From Helianthus annuus (lineage: Eukaryota; Streptophyta; Magnoliopsida; Asterales; Asteraceae): a DNA stretch of 64,000 nucleotides. Positions 36,117-49,982 of the stretch are shown here, one piece after another; the first letter of the stretch is position 1, and each line of letters opens with the position of its first letter. The translations under genes were made by a program, and so were the position numbers. The notes below the pieces were generated by a model that saw nothing but the letters and a program-made list of their open reading frames with translations, made no database searches and had not been told where the DNA came from. The stretch covers positions 38,975,226 through 39,039,225 of the forward strand of contig NC_035444.2 in NCBI RefSeq assembly GCF_002127325.2, given 5' to 3'.

Positions 36117-38571
36117 TGTCACACCCCCAAAATCCACATGCGGAGTATCACCGTTTGGAGGCGTGACTGACCAGGATCAAGCCACCAATCATATTGAACA
36201 AGCATGTAAGTAATTTATAACATTCAACACAATACAATTGGTGTCCAAACAAAACATAGTTTAAGTTGCAAGCGGAAGCATAATGTTTAAAACCAAAACA
36301 TAAGTTTAAACGTTTCAAATGTTTAACATGGCACACAACTATCCATGTCCCACAACGACTCTTCCCCATGCAAGCTCCAGCTAAGTACCTAATGACCTGC
36401 AAAGCATGTAGTAACGAGTCAACAACAAAGTTGAGCGAGTTCACAGTTGGGTGTTCGTTAAGTTATTCCAAAAATGGAGTTTTCCTTTAACTGGCATCCT
36501 TGCTGTGGGGGTTACCCCATAGTTGAAAACATGATTTGTTTTATTCCATTTACTCTGGCAATCCAGCCGTGGGGGCTACCCCGTGTTTACATTACTAGAC
36601 TCGTTACCATATCGACCACTGACGTTAGTCATGTTTATGTGCCCTTAGCGTCAATGTCTATCATCATTGACGTGCCCAGATCCATTAGTTCACGCCCGTC
36701 CTCTGCGGCACGGTGTGAGGCTTGTCAGACCTAAATAGCGCTATCTAACTAATGACCCGCTCGCCATTGGCCTGGCGATTAAGTCGATATAAAAGGAGGG
36801 ACTTCGTGATAGAGTTTTGGTCTAGTGAACTTTAAACTGTCCAAGAGGACGAGGAATTACATTCCTTAACCCGTACTGTCCTACCCAAGAAGGACGAGGA
36901 ATCCATGTTCCTTAACCCATTCCCAACCCACCGGGAATTACCATGCTTTGGAGAAAGTGTGTGAACTCACCTTAGGTTAGCTCGGCAGGTAAACGAAAGG
37001 TTAATCGAGCTGCTAGGGGTCAACCACGTCCTAACATGGTTACCATACAAGTCAGGTCTAGGTTCAAGTAACGCACATAAGTTTACACAGAACTAACAAG
37101 TCAAGAATACGAAATGATCATGGCATGCATATTGAACATGATAAACAATTCAGTTAAACACATAAAGCCCAAACTTGTGCGATCAGAATGTATTGGGCCG
37201 AAGTAGCGGCGTAAGCCCAATAGCATCTTGTGCGATTGGGTAGTTGAAACCCAAACCATTACTCGGCCCAACATGTTGTGCGATCCACAGCATGTTGTGC
37301 GATCCAATTAACACCCGGCCCAAACAAATAGAAAGCCCAATCATACATACACGACCCAAATAATAACAAACGTTAATCTTGTGCGGTCCGGATGGACTTG
37401 TGCGATTCAGTTGGGTTGTGCGACTGGGTATTGGACTTTAAGGCCCAATAACCTAATAAGTCCAAAACAGTGTGTGTGGCCCAAGACTTGTGCGATCGGC
37501 ACTGTCTTGTGCGATCCACAGATCTTGTGCAATCATGCAATCCTAGGCTGAACATAGAGCATTAACAGTTGTACCCTATCTTGTGCGATTAGTCCCTTAC
37601 ACGAAACAGGTTTCGTGTGGTTCAAGCTTGTGCGAATCATGTTTCGTGTGACTTGTGTGATTTGATATCTAACTCCCTAAAATCATGCGAATCAGTTACA
37701 ACAATTTGAACAGTTTCTTGCTTTACAATTATTCGATCAATCAACATTAACAGTTTCCAAACCAAGCAATAATCGATCAATCATAGGTTTTTAGCAATCA
37801 ATCCCTATGAACTCTAAAACAATTCATCATCAACACTTCCTGAATATAATCATAACAGCCGATAAGTCTTATATTTGGTTCTAGATTAGCAGTAACATCA
37901 TAAAATCATCAATCTTATATTGATCAATTTCAACATACATGTGAGCCGATTATCAAGAACACTAGATCCTACCATTCAACATCATAATCAATCATGTTAA
38001 CAGGAACCCTAGATCATCATGCAAGATTATTATAGCACACACATCATTCATGATTATATCAATCACAATATCAAGTATCATGTAGTAACAAGGTTTATAA
38101 TAATTTCACAATATTAAGACACTAACCGAAAGGTAGAAAGTGTTGGTTTAGCCAATGCAAAAGCTCCGAATGAAGGAGGGACTGCCACCGATTCTTCAAA
38201 GGGGAGAGAGAACGAATAGGGTTTGGTGTGTGTTATGTGTGATTTTGCAACAATGAGAAACAAAACCCTCAACAAGGTTTTGTGTTGGTTTAAATAGGTT
38301 GGTGGCCGAACCCATCATGGGCTGCCCATTGGTTTTGGGTTCAATCATAGTGGGCCGAGTGGAAAGTGTAACAAGGATGAGATGTTCGGCCCAATATGGG
38401 CTTGTGCGATCGGGTTATGTTGTGCGATCCGAGTTATTTATATACATACATTACACACATAATCACTAAAATAACAAACATTCCATTAAATATATGCATC
38501 ACATAATCACGTAGCATTCAAAACATGTTACACTAAGTACAAAGATAGGTTTTGAAATACGAGTTGTCACA
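36117..38571 (-). repeat. Solo gypsy LTR (2455 bp) with TTGTGCGATC motifs
   Basis: Plus strand runs from tgtcacaccccc to gagttgtcaca, flanked by the perfect duplication tgtag (36112-36116 and 38572-38576). It has no internal region, so it is a solo LTR. A TATA-like tatttaaacc (minus) is near 38288. About fifteen copies of ttgtgcgatc or near variants occur at 37170-37660 and 38402-38430. ORFs within (36148-36444, 36474-36734, 37101-37307) lack protein similarity. Confidence 0.85.
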
Positions 38572-38576
38572 TGTAG

Positions 38577-39002
38577 CCATTAACTTTCCTAATTTACTTG
38601 TTTAGTCCTTCTACTTTAGCTTTCCTAATATACATATTTAGTCCATCCACTTAATAAATTTTATTCTCCATTAGTTAACTTTGCTTATATACATGTTTAG
38701 TCCATCTACTTTAACTTTGTTGATATACATGTTTAGTCACTTCAATTTTACTTTTATACAGTTAAGTATTTCGCCTTTTAGAGTTTTTTTTCTCCCTAAC
38801 GTGATGAACCAAAGCCAATCCAACCAAAACAATAATGTTTTTACTATCGATATAACTAGAACTGATATTTTTTTCTTTTAGTATTTCATTTGTTAGTGTT
38901 TTTATACATATGTGGACGTTTCGATCCTCCTTTTCCAATGATTTTATGTAATCGCTTTCGGTTGCTATAGCGAGTGTCTGTACTACACTGATAATCAAAC
39001 TT
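38577..39002. other. A/T-rich spacer with tttagtcc repeats
   Basis: Three to four imperfect copies of a tatacatgtttagtccatctacttta-like phrase (38605-38745, shown here only in part). It may be the body of a small Helitron that ends at 39032. Confidence 0.4.
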
Positions 39003-39033
39003 CCGCCGCAACGCGCGGGGTAAAATTACTAGT
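39003..39033 (+). mobile_element. Possible Helitron 3' terminus
   Basis: A GC-rich potential hairpin (ccgccgcaacgcgcgggg) is followed eight bases later by ctag and T, the CTRR-T end typical of Helitrons. The 5' TC end was not found, so this is only a candidate end. Confidence 0.4.
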
Positions 39034-40155
39034 TATGTATTTTGTTTTTTAAAATTACATAACTTTATATAAAAATTTACAAAGCAATAAATATTATATA
39101 AAAATGTTTGTAAAAGAAAAAAGAAAAAACTTCGTTATGTCCCGTATAAAACAAGGCCTATACGAGGCTGGGCTATATGGCGCCATATACGATGTAGATG
39201 TAATATTTAAATAAAAAAAATTCTACACGAATCATATAAACCAATACGAAGTCTATACGGGACAAGGCTATATGCCCCGTATAGACATATACGAGGCATA
39301 TAGAAGCCGATATGACATAAACTCAAAAGTGAAAAGAGCTATACACCTCCGTATTGACCAATATTTGTGATGATATATACCTTAAGGGGAAGGGTGCACT
39401 TAACCCCTCTACCTTAAGTTTTAACAATCTTCTTATGTCACATCATTTAAACCATTCACTAACTTCTCTTACCCTGTTTAATGGTGCCACTTAAAGAGAG
39501 TTACTCTCTTTCTTTTTTTTATTACAAATATAAATATTTCATTTTAACTTAAAATAAATAAAACAAGAAATCAAATATACTACCCTCTTCTTTAAAAAAA
39601 ATTAAATTAACCACTTTAATTTAAATTATATAAAAAATTTATCTAAATAAATAAATAAAATATATTAACTATTACCCCTAAAAAACATAATATCACACCC
39701 AAAAAAATATCCCACCACCAATAAAAACATAAAATTAAAAGAAATTTTCTTTTTCTTCTTCACCACGTCAGTTTTATCCCCAAATCCCATAAATCCATAA
39801 ATCCCAACAAGATCCACACCCAATACCTCAAAAGAAATCTATAATTCCCAAAAATATGCGTATCCCAACGGTAACTTTTCTTCTCTCTCTTCGAGATATA
39901 CAAACCCAAACCCCTACCCATCGGACCGACGATGGTGAACCCGAGTAGGTAGTGGGTACATGCTTGCAAAATTCTTTGTGTCCCGGGTAGTGCCGTCCAA
40001 ACTGCTAGCCACTCGTTGAAAATTGCTTAGAAAATGCTCGTTCATTTTGATCCTCGGTTGTAAATAAGCTGCTCTACTTGACTTGGTTTGTAAACAAGCT
40101 AAGCAGAAGCAAATGTTCGTTCCGCTTGGTTTGGTTTTGCTCGAATAATTATTTG

Positions 40156-40160
<5 letters not shown>
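39034..40160. other. Unassigned A/T-rich spacer
   Basis: Contains repeated tatacg and cgtata strings at 39135-39320 and A-rich tracts at 39540-39720. No gene is supported. Confidence 0.4.

Positions 40161-40197
<37 letters not shown>
40161..40197. repeat. (TA)n microsatellite, left
   Basis: Pure (TA)n abutting the first foldback element. Confidence 0.95.

Positions 40198-41085
<888 letters not shown>

Positions 41086-41132
<47 letters not shown>
41086..41132. repeat. (TA)n microsatellite, right
   Basis: Pure TA tract ending the Micron-like cluster. The following ggtacggatcaggagagaac may be the end of a third, truncated member. Confidence 0.9.
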
Positions 41133-41133
<1 letters not shown>

Positions 41134-42547
41134 TACGGATCAGGAGAGAACGGTGACCCTACAGTTGGGTCACATCACAGGGTACTGCTTAAAAATATAT
41201 ATAATTATCTCAAAGAGTCGCAGCGGAAATTAGACTAAAAACAGTACCGGTTGCTTTAAAAATTAAAAAAAAAAAACCATTAAATTAAAATATCATGAAT
41301 GCCTGCCTTTCGAGTCACGAGTTATGCCATCCGCTTGCCAAGAGTGCTACCGACCCGAAATACATACCTGCGAGCACACTAACATACATGCAAAAGTCAG
41401 CTGTTTGATTTAAACATAAACGATACATCAAATCATGTTAGTTTATTTCCAAAACACAATATTTATCAAATAGAAACACCACTTTTAAAACCCATTAACA
41501 CTAGGTTTGCCACCTACAACCACTCCTCTGTACTCGTCTCATCAAAATCGTACTAGGACAATCCACAGTACAAATCACAACCACACTATTTAACACCATA
41601 TCACAGCTACACAACATACCCACCGATTCATCTAACGCGAACACATAAAACACATAAGGTGGGAATCTAACACAGAATATGGCCACATCACTAAGACGTA
41701 ATCGAGCCATGTGACAACCTCGGTGTCACCCCGAAGGTAACCACCCGTCGCCACTCCAGCTCCAAAACCCGTCGCCACCCCGAAGGTAACGACAATAGGG
41801 ATACGTCGACACCACCACTTGGATCGACGGTCCCAACTCATTGACCCGCTGCCACCCCGAAGGTAACGACAATAGGGATACGTCGACACCACCACCTGGA
41901 TTGATGGTCCCAACTCGTTGACCCGCCGCTACCCCGAAGGTAACGACATCATCAAAAAATACCCCGCATCAAGCACCTCTAGGATGCTATATCACACAAA
42001 AAAAAAAACACACCGACACACACAATGTATAAAACATCGTTGTCATACTAGACTATAGATTAACCTCGTAACTTGAAAATATAATACCACTTATACTACA
42101 ACCGTAGCATCACCATACCCTCTTGACACGCCTATGTAAGGCTACCAGAACTCTATCAACTCATATACTAAGAAATCTACCCAGCTATGAGGAAATATTT
42201 ATTAAACATTTTTACTTCAAAACTCGCTAATTAATTTAGCAAGAAAGCCCGAATAAAAATATACATGAAACACATCATTATGCATATATGCTAGCCCCAA
42301 AATAAATACTTAAAAAGGGGAGTTAGAATTCACCGGTTGCGAAGCTTCATAATGGTCCCGCATTTCACGTTTCTCGCGCTGAAACCTGAACGCCTTCATC
42401 TACTCGCCACCCATGTCTCGCGAACCATACGAAGTGGACCACCCCCGACCTGTTTGGACTCGCAAACCCGCACCGGGGCCCTATGAGTGTCCACCACCTC
42501 CCATATAAACCCAAAAAAAAATATCTAATAAAAAGTTACATGGAAAC
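41133..42547 (-). repeat. Unresolved LTR-like debris
   Basis: Contains gcagcggaa near 41221, as in the 3' parts of the minus-strand LTRs elsewhere in the window, and no coding sequence. It may be the decayed end of a minus-strand gypsy LTR. Confidence 0.35.
41774..41950. repeat. Tandem repeat, 77-bp unit, 2.3 copies
   Basis: Units begin gccaccccgaaggtaacgac at 41774, 41851 and (partial) 41928. Confidence 0.9.
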
Positions 42548-45191
42548 TGTAACACCTCGTAAAATCATACCCAATAAAATAAAGACACGTGTCATGTAAG
42601 ATAAACGTGTCATGTAAGATAAACGTGTCATGAACCCGGATCAAGTTAAAGGATGTATGGTAGGATTTAAAAGTGTCGACATGTTAATAAATACCTCTGA
42701 GCGGCCTATTTACAAATCCCAAACCTTAATATATTCCATAAACATTCAACATATTCAAATCCGGTTAATTTGATAATCTAAATTGGTATAAGAATTTAAT
42801 TTTATGGTTCTTGCGACAAGTCCCTTTAAAAGCATTCAACACAAGAATCCAAGGCAACATAAGTGCATGGCTAGGCATGCATGCCCTTTCAGAACTGATC
42901 ATGTGGCCCCATACTATTGCAAAGGACCCAAGATTCGGATTAGGAAAGTTGCATGGTCAAAACCTTAAAGTTTACAAATTTTTGTCTTCTGATGAAGGCT
43001 TATGGACCGCAAAGGTGACCTCTTACGGTCCGTAAGGGGGCGGAGCTGGGCGATGGTTCCTGAAAAGCGGTTACGGACCTCAAAGCCTGAGGCTTACGGT
43101 CCGTAAGACCTATAACTGGGCAAAATTTTGGACAGATGCCTGTATAACCAGTTACACCGCCTTATAAGAGTGGTTTTCGAAAATCAGGGGCCTTGCAACT
43201 GGTTTTTGGCATTATAGGGACACCTGGGAAGATCTCATGTCAATGGTAGAGTCATTTGGCATCATCCTAAGGATTTAAATTCACTATATAAGAAGAACAA
43301 AGTTGCAACATTTTGTCATTCATTTGCAACTCATTTCAAACTCATCTCTGGAGCTTCTCTGGTCTTCCCTCAAGTTCCCTTAAGTCCCTAATCGTGCTTA
43401 GGACCTTTGTAAGTGTCCTTAACTTTCCTTAATTCAGTTTTGCTTAGTTAATTAGCTTAAAGTCAAACCGTCGTAATTAAGGTTTGACTTCGAGATTAAT
43501 CATAATTTGTCCAGTCAAATCTCGAATTGAAAGTACCTATGAGTTGGTAATTATGTGGGTAATAAACCCTTAAAAGGGAACTCTCTGATTCCCACTCTAA
43601 GTAGGTCAATTGTCGGGTCAAAGTTAATCTTAAAATGTCAACAGAAAGCTTATTTTCAAATTAATGCATAATTAGCAATGTAGAAGCCATGCAACCTGTT
43701 TTATCATTAATATAACTTGGTAATTAATGTAAGAACATGTCAAAACATGTTCAACCCGACAATTTTCAGTTTAAGCTCGGTTTGGAACCGAAAGTCGCAT
43801 AAGTGGACTTTTACTTTGACTTTCAGTTCTGACCCGTTAGAGCATAGTTTAGAAATGCCTTAGAGCCTTATTAGGACCAGGTTTCATGTTAGTATAACCC
43901 TCTGTGATTATACAACTTGGTTCATTAGTTATCCCATTCATATGCATGTTTCCGTTAAATGCTTAAATGTTGACTATTATGCCCTTTTCACCTTAAAACA
44001 TGAATTTTGAAAAAAGTAAAAGAGTAGAAACCTTCATTACTGATTTATAGACTTATTCCTAAAATTTGACATCAGTTTGAGGTCTAGAATAGGAGTTATG
44101 CTCATTAGCGTAAATGAAAAGCTTTTTATTAATTAAACGACATAATTAGCTTATAGCCTATCTAAACCCAATTTTTTATACCAAACTTTTTACCCACTGA
44201 TGTAATATAATATTTTGGGATTTTTGAAGATTTTTATTTATTTTTAGGCTGAGCATAACATAGAGTTCTAAGCTTGATTCGTTAATTGTCGGTTTTGCCC
44301 TTTTAGCCTATAAATTGAGTTTTACAAAACATTTTGACCCCAAACCTTTTGCTACAAATTTTATATGATAAATAAAATATTTTTAAGCTTTCTGGAATGA
44401 TAAAAATATCAGCTTACCTTTAAAAAGCCAGAAATCGCTTAAAACCGCATTTTTAAGCGTTTTTAACGCATAATATGTATTAAAACTATTTTAAACAGAT
44501 AAGATTTGATGCCTACTGATATTTTCAGTAAATTTTTATATTTTAACAGTAAGCAAAAGTTTTAAACTCAGATTTCCAATTTTGACCTTTTAAGCCTATG
44601 TGAAATTACCAAAATGCCCCTAAGGTGCAAAGTTTGGTTATAAATGATAAATTTCACATATAGGTAATACCATACTGTTATAACTTATTAAATTAAGTAT
44701 TTTTACTGATTATATCAGACCTGTAACTGAGTTGATATTTAAACTCTTTTATAACCTTTAAAATGACCAAAATGCCCCTACGAGGCATAGTTTGAGTTTA
44801 AATTTGTTTTGGGCATAATAGAAGATATCTTACTGATATCACAACATATATAAGGCATATTAACTTAGGAAACCAGTATATAACTCTTATGGTTACCCGT
44901 TACGCATATTTCGCGTTCGGTTCGGTTTATGTGACTAGTTTGCATAAATTGACCGAAACGGGTCAAACCTTATCATTTTTGTCTCAAAATCCAGAATGTG
45001 TTTAGTTTACCCATATTATACAAGTCTTCAAACTTGTTGGATCTAAATCACATTCTATTCCGGTTTTCGCTTCATCATGCGTTTTAAACCGTATCTTTCT
45101 TTAAAACTAACCGGTCTAAGTTTAGGCTTAGTTAAAGACCCGTTAGGAATCTAATAGGTTATTATAAACCTTCCTTCCAGAATAGGAGACC
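42548..45191 (+). repeat. LTR C: gypsy LTR, right end missing
   Basis: Starts tgtaacacctcg and shares scattered phrases with element A LTRs (acacgtgtcat, gtcaacagaaagc, aaaatgcccctacg) but is clearly diverged. TATA ctatataaga is at 43281-43290; cttacggtccgtaag palindromes are upstream at 43003-43112. It ends at 45191, where a copia LTR begins. In element A the matching point lies roughly 0.9 kb before the LTR end. The ORF at 42811-43035 overlaps the motif block and is not supported. Confidence 0.7.
43281..43290 (+). promoter_or_regulatory. TATA box of LTR C
   Basis: ctataTAAGA context, upstream of a C/A-rich likely start region. Confidence 0.5.
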
Positions 45192-45865
45192 TGTAGGTCC
45201 ACCCGGAGGATCGAGTAACCTCTATTCCCTGTTTTCCGACAAACCCGAGAGTGCGGAATCCAAACGGGTAAGTTAAACCAAGTTACGAACACGTAAGACA
45301 CAAGATTCAACGATTAACACTCAATGTATTAATGATATGAAACGGTTACAATGCGGTGTTTACAATTGGTCTCTGTAAACTCTCAGTTTGTGTGTGTGTG
45401 TGTTACAGTGTGTTCGCTCTCAAATCTATTCAGACTTGCATCTAAGTGTTTCTGTCTGTTGTGAGTGTATATATAGTGAAGCCATGACGAAAACAAGAGG
45501 CCCACGAAATCAAGGTGACGAAATCCCATCATCATGACGAAATCACCCTGATTTCGTCACTTATGGGGTTTTCACCAAAAGGGTTTTCACCACAAGGTGT
45601 TTTCGTCACATGATGTTGGGCCAAGGGGTTTTCATCATGGTTGGGCTTTGACTTGGGCTTTCATCATGGATTGGACTTCAAACAAACAGAAAACACATTA
45701 AACTTATTCTAACATGTATACTGCACACACGCAGTTACATGTACATCGAACAATACAAAGCAAAATCGCATACCGAGTCAAGATAGGAGGCTATCTTGAC
45801 TACGGCCTTCACTTCTTAGTCGAGTCGAACTGAGCCGAGCCGTATCCACATAATATGTATCAACA
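45192..45865 (-). repeat. Copia LTR (3'), inserted in LTR C
   Basis: Runs tgtaggtccacc to tatcaaca, with the same ends as the copia LTRs at 10034 and 34159 but different interior. A minus-strand TATA (ctatatatacac) is at 45465-45476. Upstream of it on that strand, 45484-45612 is full of gacgaaatc and gatttcgtc motifs. Polypurine tract aactccccctt (plus strand) follows at 45866-45876, then about 40 bp of interior that stops at 45915. Confidence 0.75.
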
Positions 45866-45915
45866 AACTCCCCCTTGGATGCTGCTCGCGAGGTTCGTAA
45901 TCTCGTTCTCCATCT
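45866..45915 (-). other. Truncated copia interior with polypurine tract
   Basis: Minus strand aagggggagtt next to the 3' LTR, then a few dozen bases that end abruptly at a gypsy integrase sequence. Confidence 0.65.
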
Positions 45916-46275
45916 CCTAGATACGTTGGACCATTCAAGATCGTCGAAAGAATCGGTAAGGTAGCCTACAGACTTGAGTTACCTCCTGAACTTGGAAATG
46001 TTCATCCAACCATTCACGTGTCCAATCTCAAGAGGTGTTTAGCTGATGAGAACCTCCACATACTGCTTGACGAGATTCGTGTTGATAAAACACTGAAATT
46101 TGTTGATAAACCGGTGGAAATCATGGAACGTGAAGTCAAGTGGCTTAAATGCAAGCGCATTCCTTTGGTCAAGGTTCGATGGGAATCTAAACGTGGACCC
46201 GAGTTTACTTGGGAATGTGAAGATCAAATAAAGGCAAAATATCTGCATCTTTTTCCACAAGTTTCCTCTAAATAA
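45916..46275 (+). pseudogene. Family B integrase C-terminus and chromodomain tail, 5'-truncated
   Basis: Matches 63487-63847 almost base for base. It contains the GPF motif region, the [13 protein letters not shown] segment (here with Ile for Phe) and the chromodomain-like tail that ends in PQVSSK. It begins mid-gene at the junction with copia sequence. Differences from the downstream copy (Asp for Glu, Cys for Arg, Leu for Pro) suggest an older or independent copy. It can encode no enzyme alone. Confidence 0.85.
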
Positions 46276-46292
46276 ATTTCGGGACGAAATTT
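46274..46292 (+). promoter_or_regulatory. Palindrome before the polypurine tract (family B, upstream copy)
   Basis: aaatttcgggacgaaattt, overlapping the stop codon. The same sequence recurs at 63846-63864. Confidence 0.7.
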
Positions 46293-46296
46293 CCAC

Positions 46297-46309
46297 AAGT
46301 AGGGGAGAC
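46297..46309 (+). promoter_or_regulatory. Family B polypurine tract (upstream copy)
   Basis: aagtaggggagac directly before the LTR start. Confidence 0.75.
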
Positions 46310-47374
46310 TGTAACATTTGTGCTCGATATCATTATGAACAGTTCAATTATCAATAAAACAATGTTATTTGATCCCAATGTTTTTTTGGTTGTGTTTTAC
46401 ATTTTTCGTGTTTTGACTTTTGTTCAATTTCAAACTCTACATCGCTTTCTTGAGAATTATACGCAAACTGGTGCGTAAACGTACTCAGTTTAATGCGAAA
46501 AATACTCTGGAACATCAACATATACTCAACATACCTTAAATAACCTTTACATAACTTAGAAATAAGTTTTGAAGGCTTTGGTATGGCAAAAACTAGTTAA
46601 TTCGCTTACAGGGACTAAACTTGACAAACTGCAAAAGTATGCCAATTTGAACTGTAACAAACATTCCGGAACATGTCCATAAGTTAAACATACCATAAAT
46701 ATCCTTTACATAGCTTAGAAATAGGATTTGAGGGGTTTGGTATGCTAAAATAAACTTTTGGATCATTCAGGGACTAAAAGTGTCAAAAAGTGCACAAGTT
46801 TGCACTTTCGCGCATAACTTACGTTCTGAATACATCCGGACATCCAAAAATTTATGTAAGCATCCTTATATTATGCCTTAGTGTATGGCATGAGAAAAAT
46901 CCATTCGTCGCGCAATTTGGATCGTCTTTCGCGCTTCTGTTCATTCCGTCGTAATTAACCGAACATCGCGACCGTACGGCCAAACGAACCGACATCCGAG
47001 ATATTTTTGAGCACATTTTAAGTTCACTATACTTTAACTTCATTTTAGAGCTTTGAAATGGGGTTAACGGGGCTTAAACGTGTCAAAAATGCATCAAACA
47101 TCAAGTTTTGCGGCTGTAGGGACCAAAACTGTAAATCTGCCAAACTAAGGGCTTACGGACCGTAAGCCATCACCCATACGGTCCATAAGGCTTCCCCAGA
47201 ACAGCAGATTCAGCATTTAATGCTGTTGCCTCTTCATGAAGTGAAGGACCAATCTTGCCCTTGTCTCTTCCAGCCAATAAGGGGCAAGATCAGATGTACC
47301 ACAACAATTCGACAAGTGTACGGGCGAGATCGTGGCACGTTATTCGAGAAACGATCCTAACGGCTCTACTTTTC

Positions 47375-47382
47375 CTATAAAT
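47375..47382 (+). promoter_or_regulatory. TATA box of family B LTR
   Basis: cctataaataccccc, a typical plant LTR core promoter. Confidence 0.6.
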
Positions 47383-48366
47383 ACCCCCCAATCTTGCAAA
47401 AACCCACAAAAATCTGATCAAAATGCTCTAAGTTGATGCCATTGCTTCATACCTGAGCTCTTTGATCTAGATTAGCATTCGGGGACCCTCCGTAAGTGTT
47501 CTTTCATTCTTTTATTCGCTTTTCTAGTCCGAAAGTCAAAGTTTTGTTTGACTTTCTGTGTGACCAGCCTATGGTCAACATGAAGTTCATGGAACTTCAT
47601 AACGTGAGCGTGATCACGATGGTTATAGTCCGTAGTGACTATACGTACTGATTACCACGTTATCTAGGCTCAGTGACGAGTCGTAGTTTCGGCCAAAATG
47701 CGCATTCTTGCGTATTTTGTAACCAAACTACTCGTGAGCATTAAAGCCGTTTGTTTTGATGCCAAACCTATTTTCTAAACTTAGTTAAGCATGTTCTAAC
47801 ATGCTTAGCTCGTCACTTTTTAGTTTAGTGCTTATATAGGTCGTAAGGTAAGCGATCTAAACCATCGCTTATACTTTCGAACCCGACCCATTTGGTCGAT
47901 CATTAGGATCTGACCAAACACATTAGGTGACCATAGCTATAACCTTCCGAGGTTATGCCTTGTGGTCACGATGTTAGGCGTTCCAAACGCGTTCTACGCG
48001 AACGACGCGTTAAGGTAGCATAAGCTACCTAAACGGGTCATAATGGGTCGCAAGCACTTAGGATAGGTTTCATTTTTAGTATGTAGGCTTTGTTAAACCA
48101 TATTTCACGAGTCTCCATACTCGTTTGGTTTACGAACCCGCATACTATCCGATCCTTCCGATTTTGGTTCGGTATATTAATATAGCTACCTATTAGGTGC
48201 CGTTTGATATCCCGTGATCTCTAGCATTGTGTGATTATTACACAAGGAATTCAAAGCAATCTCAGGTGAGTACATAGAACCCCATTTTCTACTATTTTAC
48301 AAACTGTTTTGGGGTGAAACACATGTGCCTACTTGTTACTTTCATGCTTTCCCTGTTTTCACATCA

Positions 48367-48745
48367 TATACCTGCTATGTTCGTTAGTACATTATAGTAC
48401 ATGTTTACATTACATTTCATGCTACGTATGCCCATTGTGTGCGTACTTAGTACATTGTTTACATTACATTTCATGCTACGTATGCCCATTGTGTGCGTAC
48501 TTAGTACATTGTTTCACATTACATTTCATGCTATGTATGCCCATTGTGTGCGTACTCAGTACATTGTTTACATTACATTTCATGCTATGTATGCCCATTG
48601 TGTGCGTACTTAGTACATTGCTTTACATCACATTTCATGCTATGTATGCCCATTGTGTGCGTACTTAGTACATTGGTTCACATTACATTTCATGCTATTT
48701 ATGCCCATTGTGTGCATACTTAGTACAATTGCTTACATCACATGC
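48367..48745 (+). repeat. Tandem array, 54-55-bp unit, about six copies, in LTR B
   Basis: gctacg/gctatg anchors fall at 48421, 48475, 48530, 48584, 48639 and 48694. Each unit contains tatgcccattgtgtgcgtac. Confidence 0.95.
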
Positions 48746-49969
48746 CTTCATTTTGTTATGACATTTGGTTTGTTTAAACATGGAACAATACATTCATTAA
48801 CATTAGCTACGCCATTCGTTAGTAGGTAGTGGTACCATAGGAATTGACAACTCCCGTTCCTGAAATCCTAGGTTTGTTTGGATTGGAAGGAATGACCGAA
48901 TTCGATATATATAACTTAGATAAACCTTTAATTTGTTTAAAGGTTTATCGCCACAGTCTCAAGGCTTGGATGTATGGATATTTCACAATACCGCATAAAT
49001 GTTTATATCAGTAGAGCATGCATTGTTCCACAAAACATAACGTTGATTTAAACCTTGTTTTACTTCAACACCTTGTTTTGTGCATTTTACATATGGTTTA
49101 GTTGATACATCTCACTTACCATACAAGATATATTTTGGGTACACATAACATGATCTACATTAAACATAAACATTTTGACATTGATATACATACTTGGTGG
49201 TTTCCATTGAACATAGACATTTCGACATGGTTTACACAATAACACTTGACATTTGGTTTATACATGAACAATTTACATGGTGGTTGGTTTGGGTAAATGG
49301 TTGGTGTAACGTGGCGTATGTAATATGATACAAACATGGTGGATACGCCGCTGGTACTTCCTATATATAAATGCTTGAATAATATTACATATCGTAGCGT
49401 TATCCAAGTCATTTCTGTTTAGAAACATTACATTTTACACAAATAACATACTCTTCACAAGACATTATTTTTTTACAAACAACTTATCTTATTCAACTCA
49501 TTTTACTTGGTTACTCGTTTAACCTTACACTTATCTATACATATCATCTGATATTATCGTTTTTCAAATGGTTTACAAAGCAAGACAAATTACAAGGTTC
49601 ATGACTGACTGTTATTAAACATTTCTTTAAACTCAAGTCATGAATCCCATTTTCACAAAACCTATGTATCTCACAGGCATTTTATGCTGACGTACCTACT
49701 TTCACATGTGTTTTCAGGAGCTGTTCCATAGGATGATGATCATGACACTAGGGCGGACCTGTGCCTTAGAGACTAAAACTGAAGATAGACTTAGTTAATT
49801 ATGTTATAAACTCTTTGTTTTTCCTGTTTAAGACAATATAACGCTCTTGTTTATAAAAAAATACAACTTTGTATGTCATGGTTATGAAACAATTAATTCT
49901 GTCCACAACACTCCCCGGTGTTTCCGCCGCGGTTGCACGTTATACGCGGCCGGGGTGTGACAGAAGAGT

Positions 49970-49982
49970 TGGTATCAGAGCC
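49970..49982 (+). promoter_or_regulatory. Family B primer binding site, initiator tRNA-Met
   Basis: tggtatcagagcc, seven bases after the LTR end, a longer gap than in element A. Confidence 0.85.

Larger units (their letters stand above)
46310..49962 (+). repeat. Family B LTR
   Basis: Starts tgtaacatttgtg and ends cggggtgtgaca. TATA is at 47375-47382, a cttacggaccgtaag palindrome upstream at 47153-47167, and a 54-55-bp tandem array at 48367-48745. ORFs over the array are translated repeats. Confidence 0.9.

Noticed and set aside
42811..43035. 74-codon ORF in LTR C
   Set aside because: Lies upstream of the LTR C TATA box and ends in the cttacggtccgtaag motif block; no protein similarity.
48333..48668. 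Hydrophobic 111-codon ORF that resembles a repeated membrane protein
   Set aside because: It is the 54-55-bp tandem array of LTR B read in two overlapping frames.
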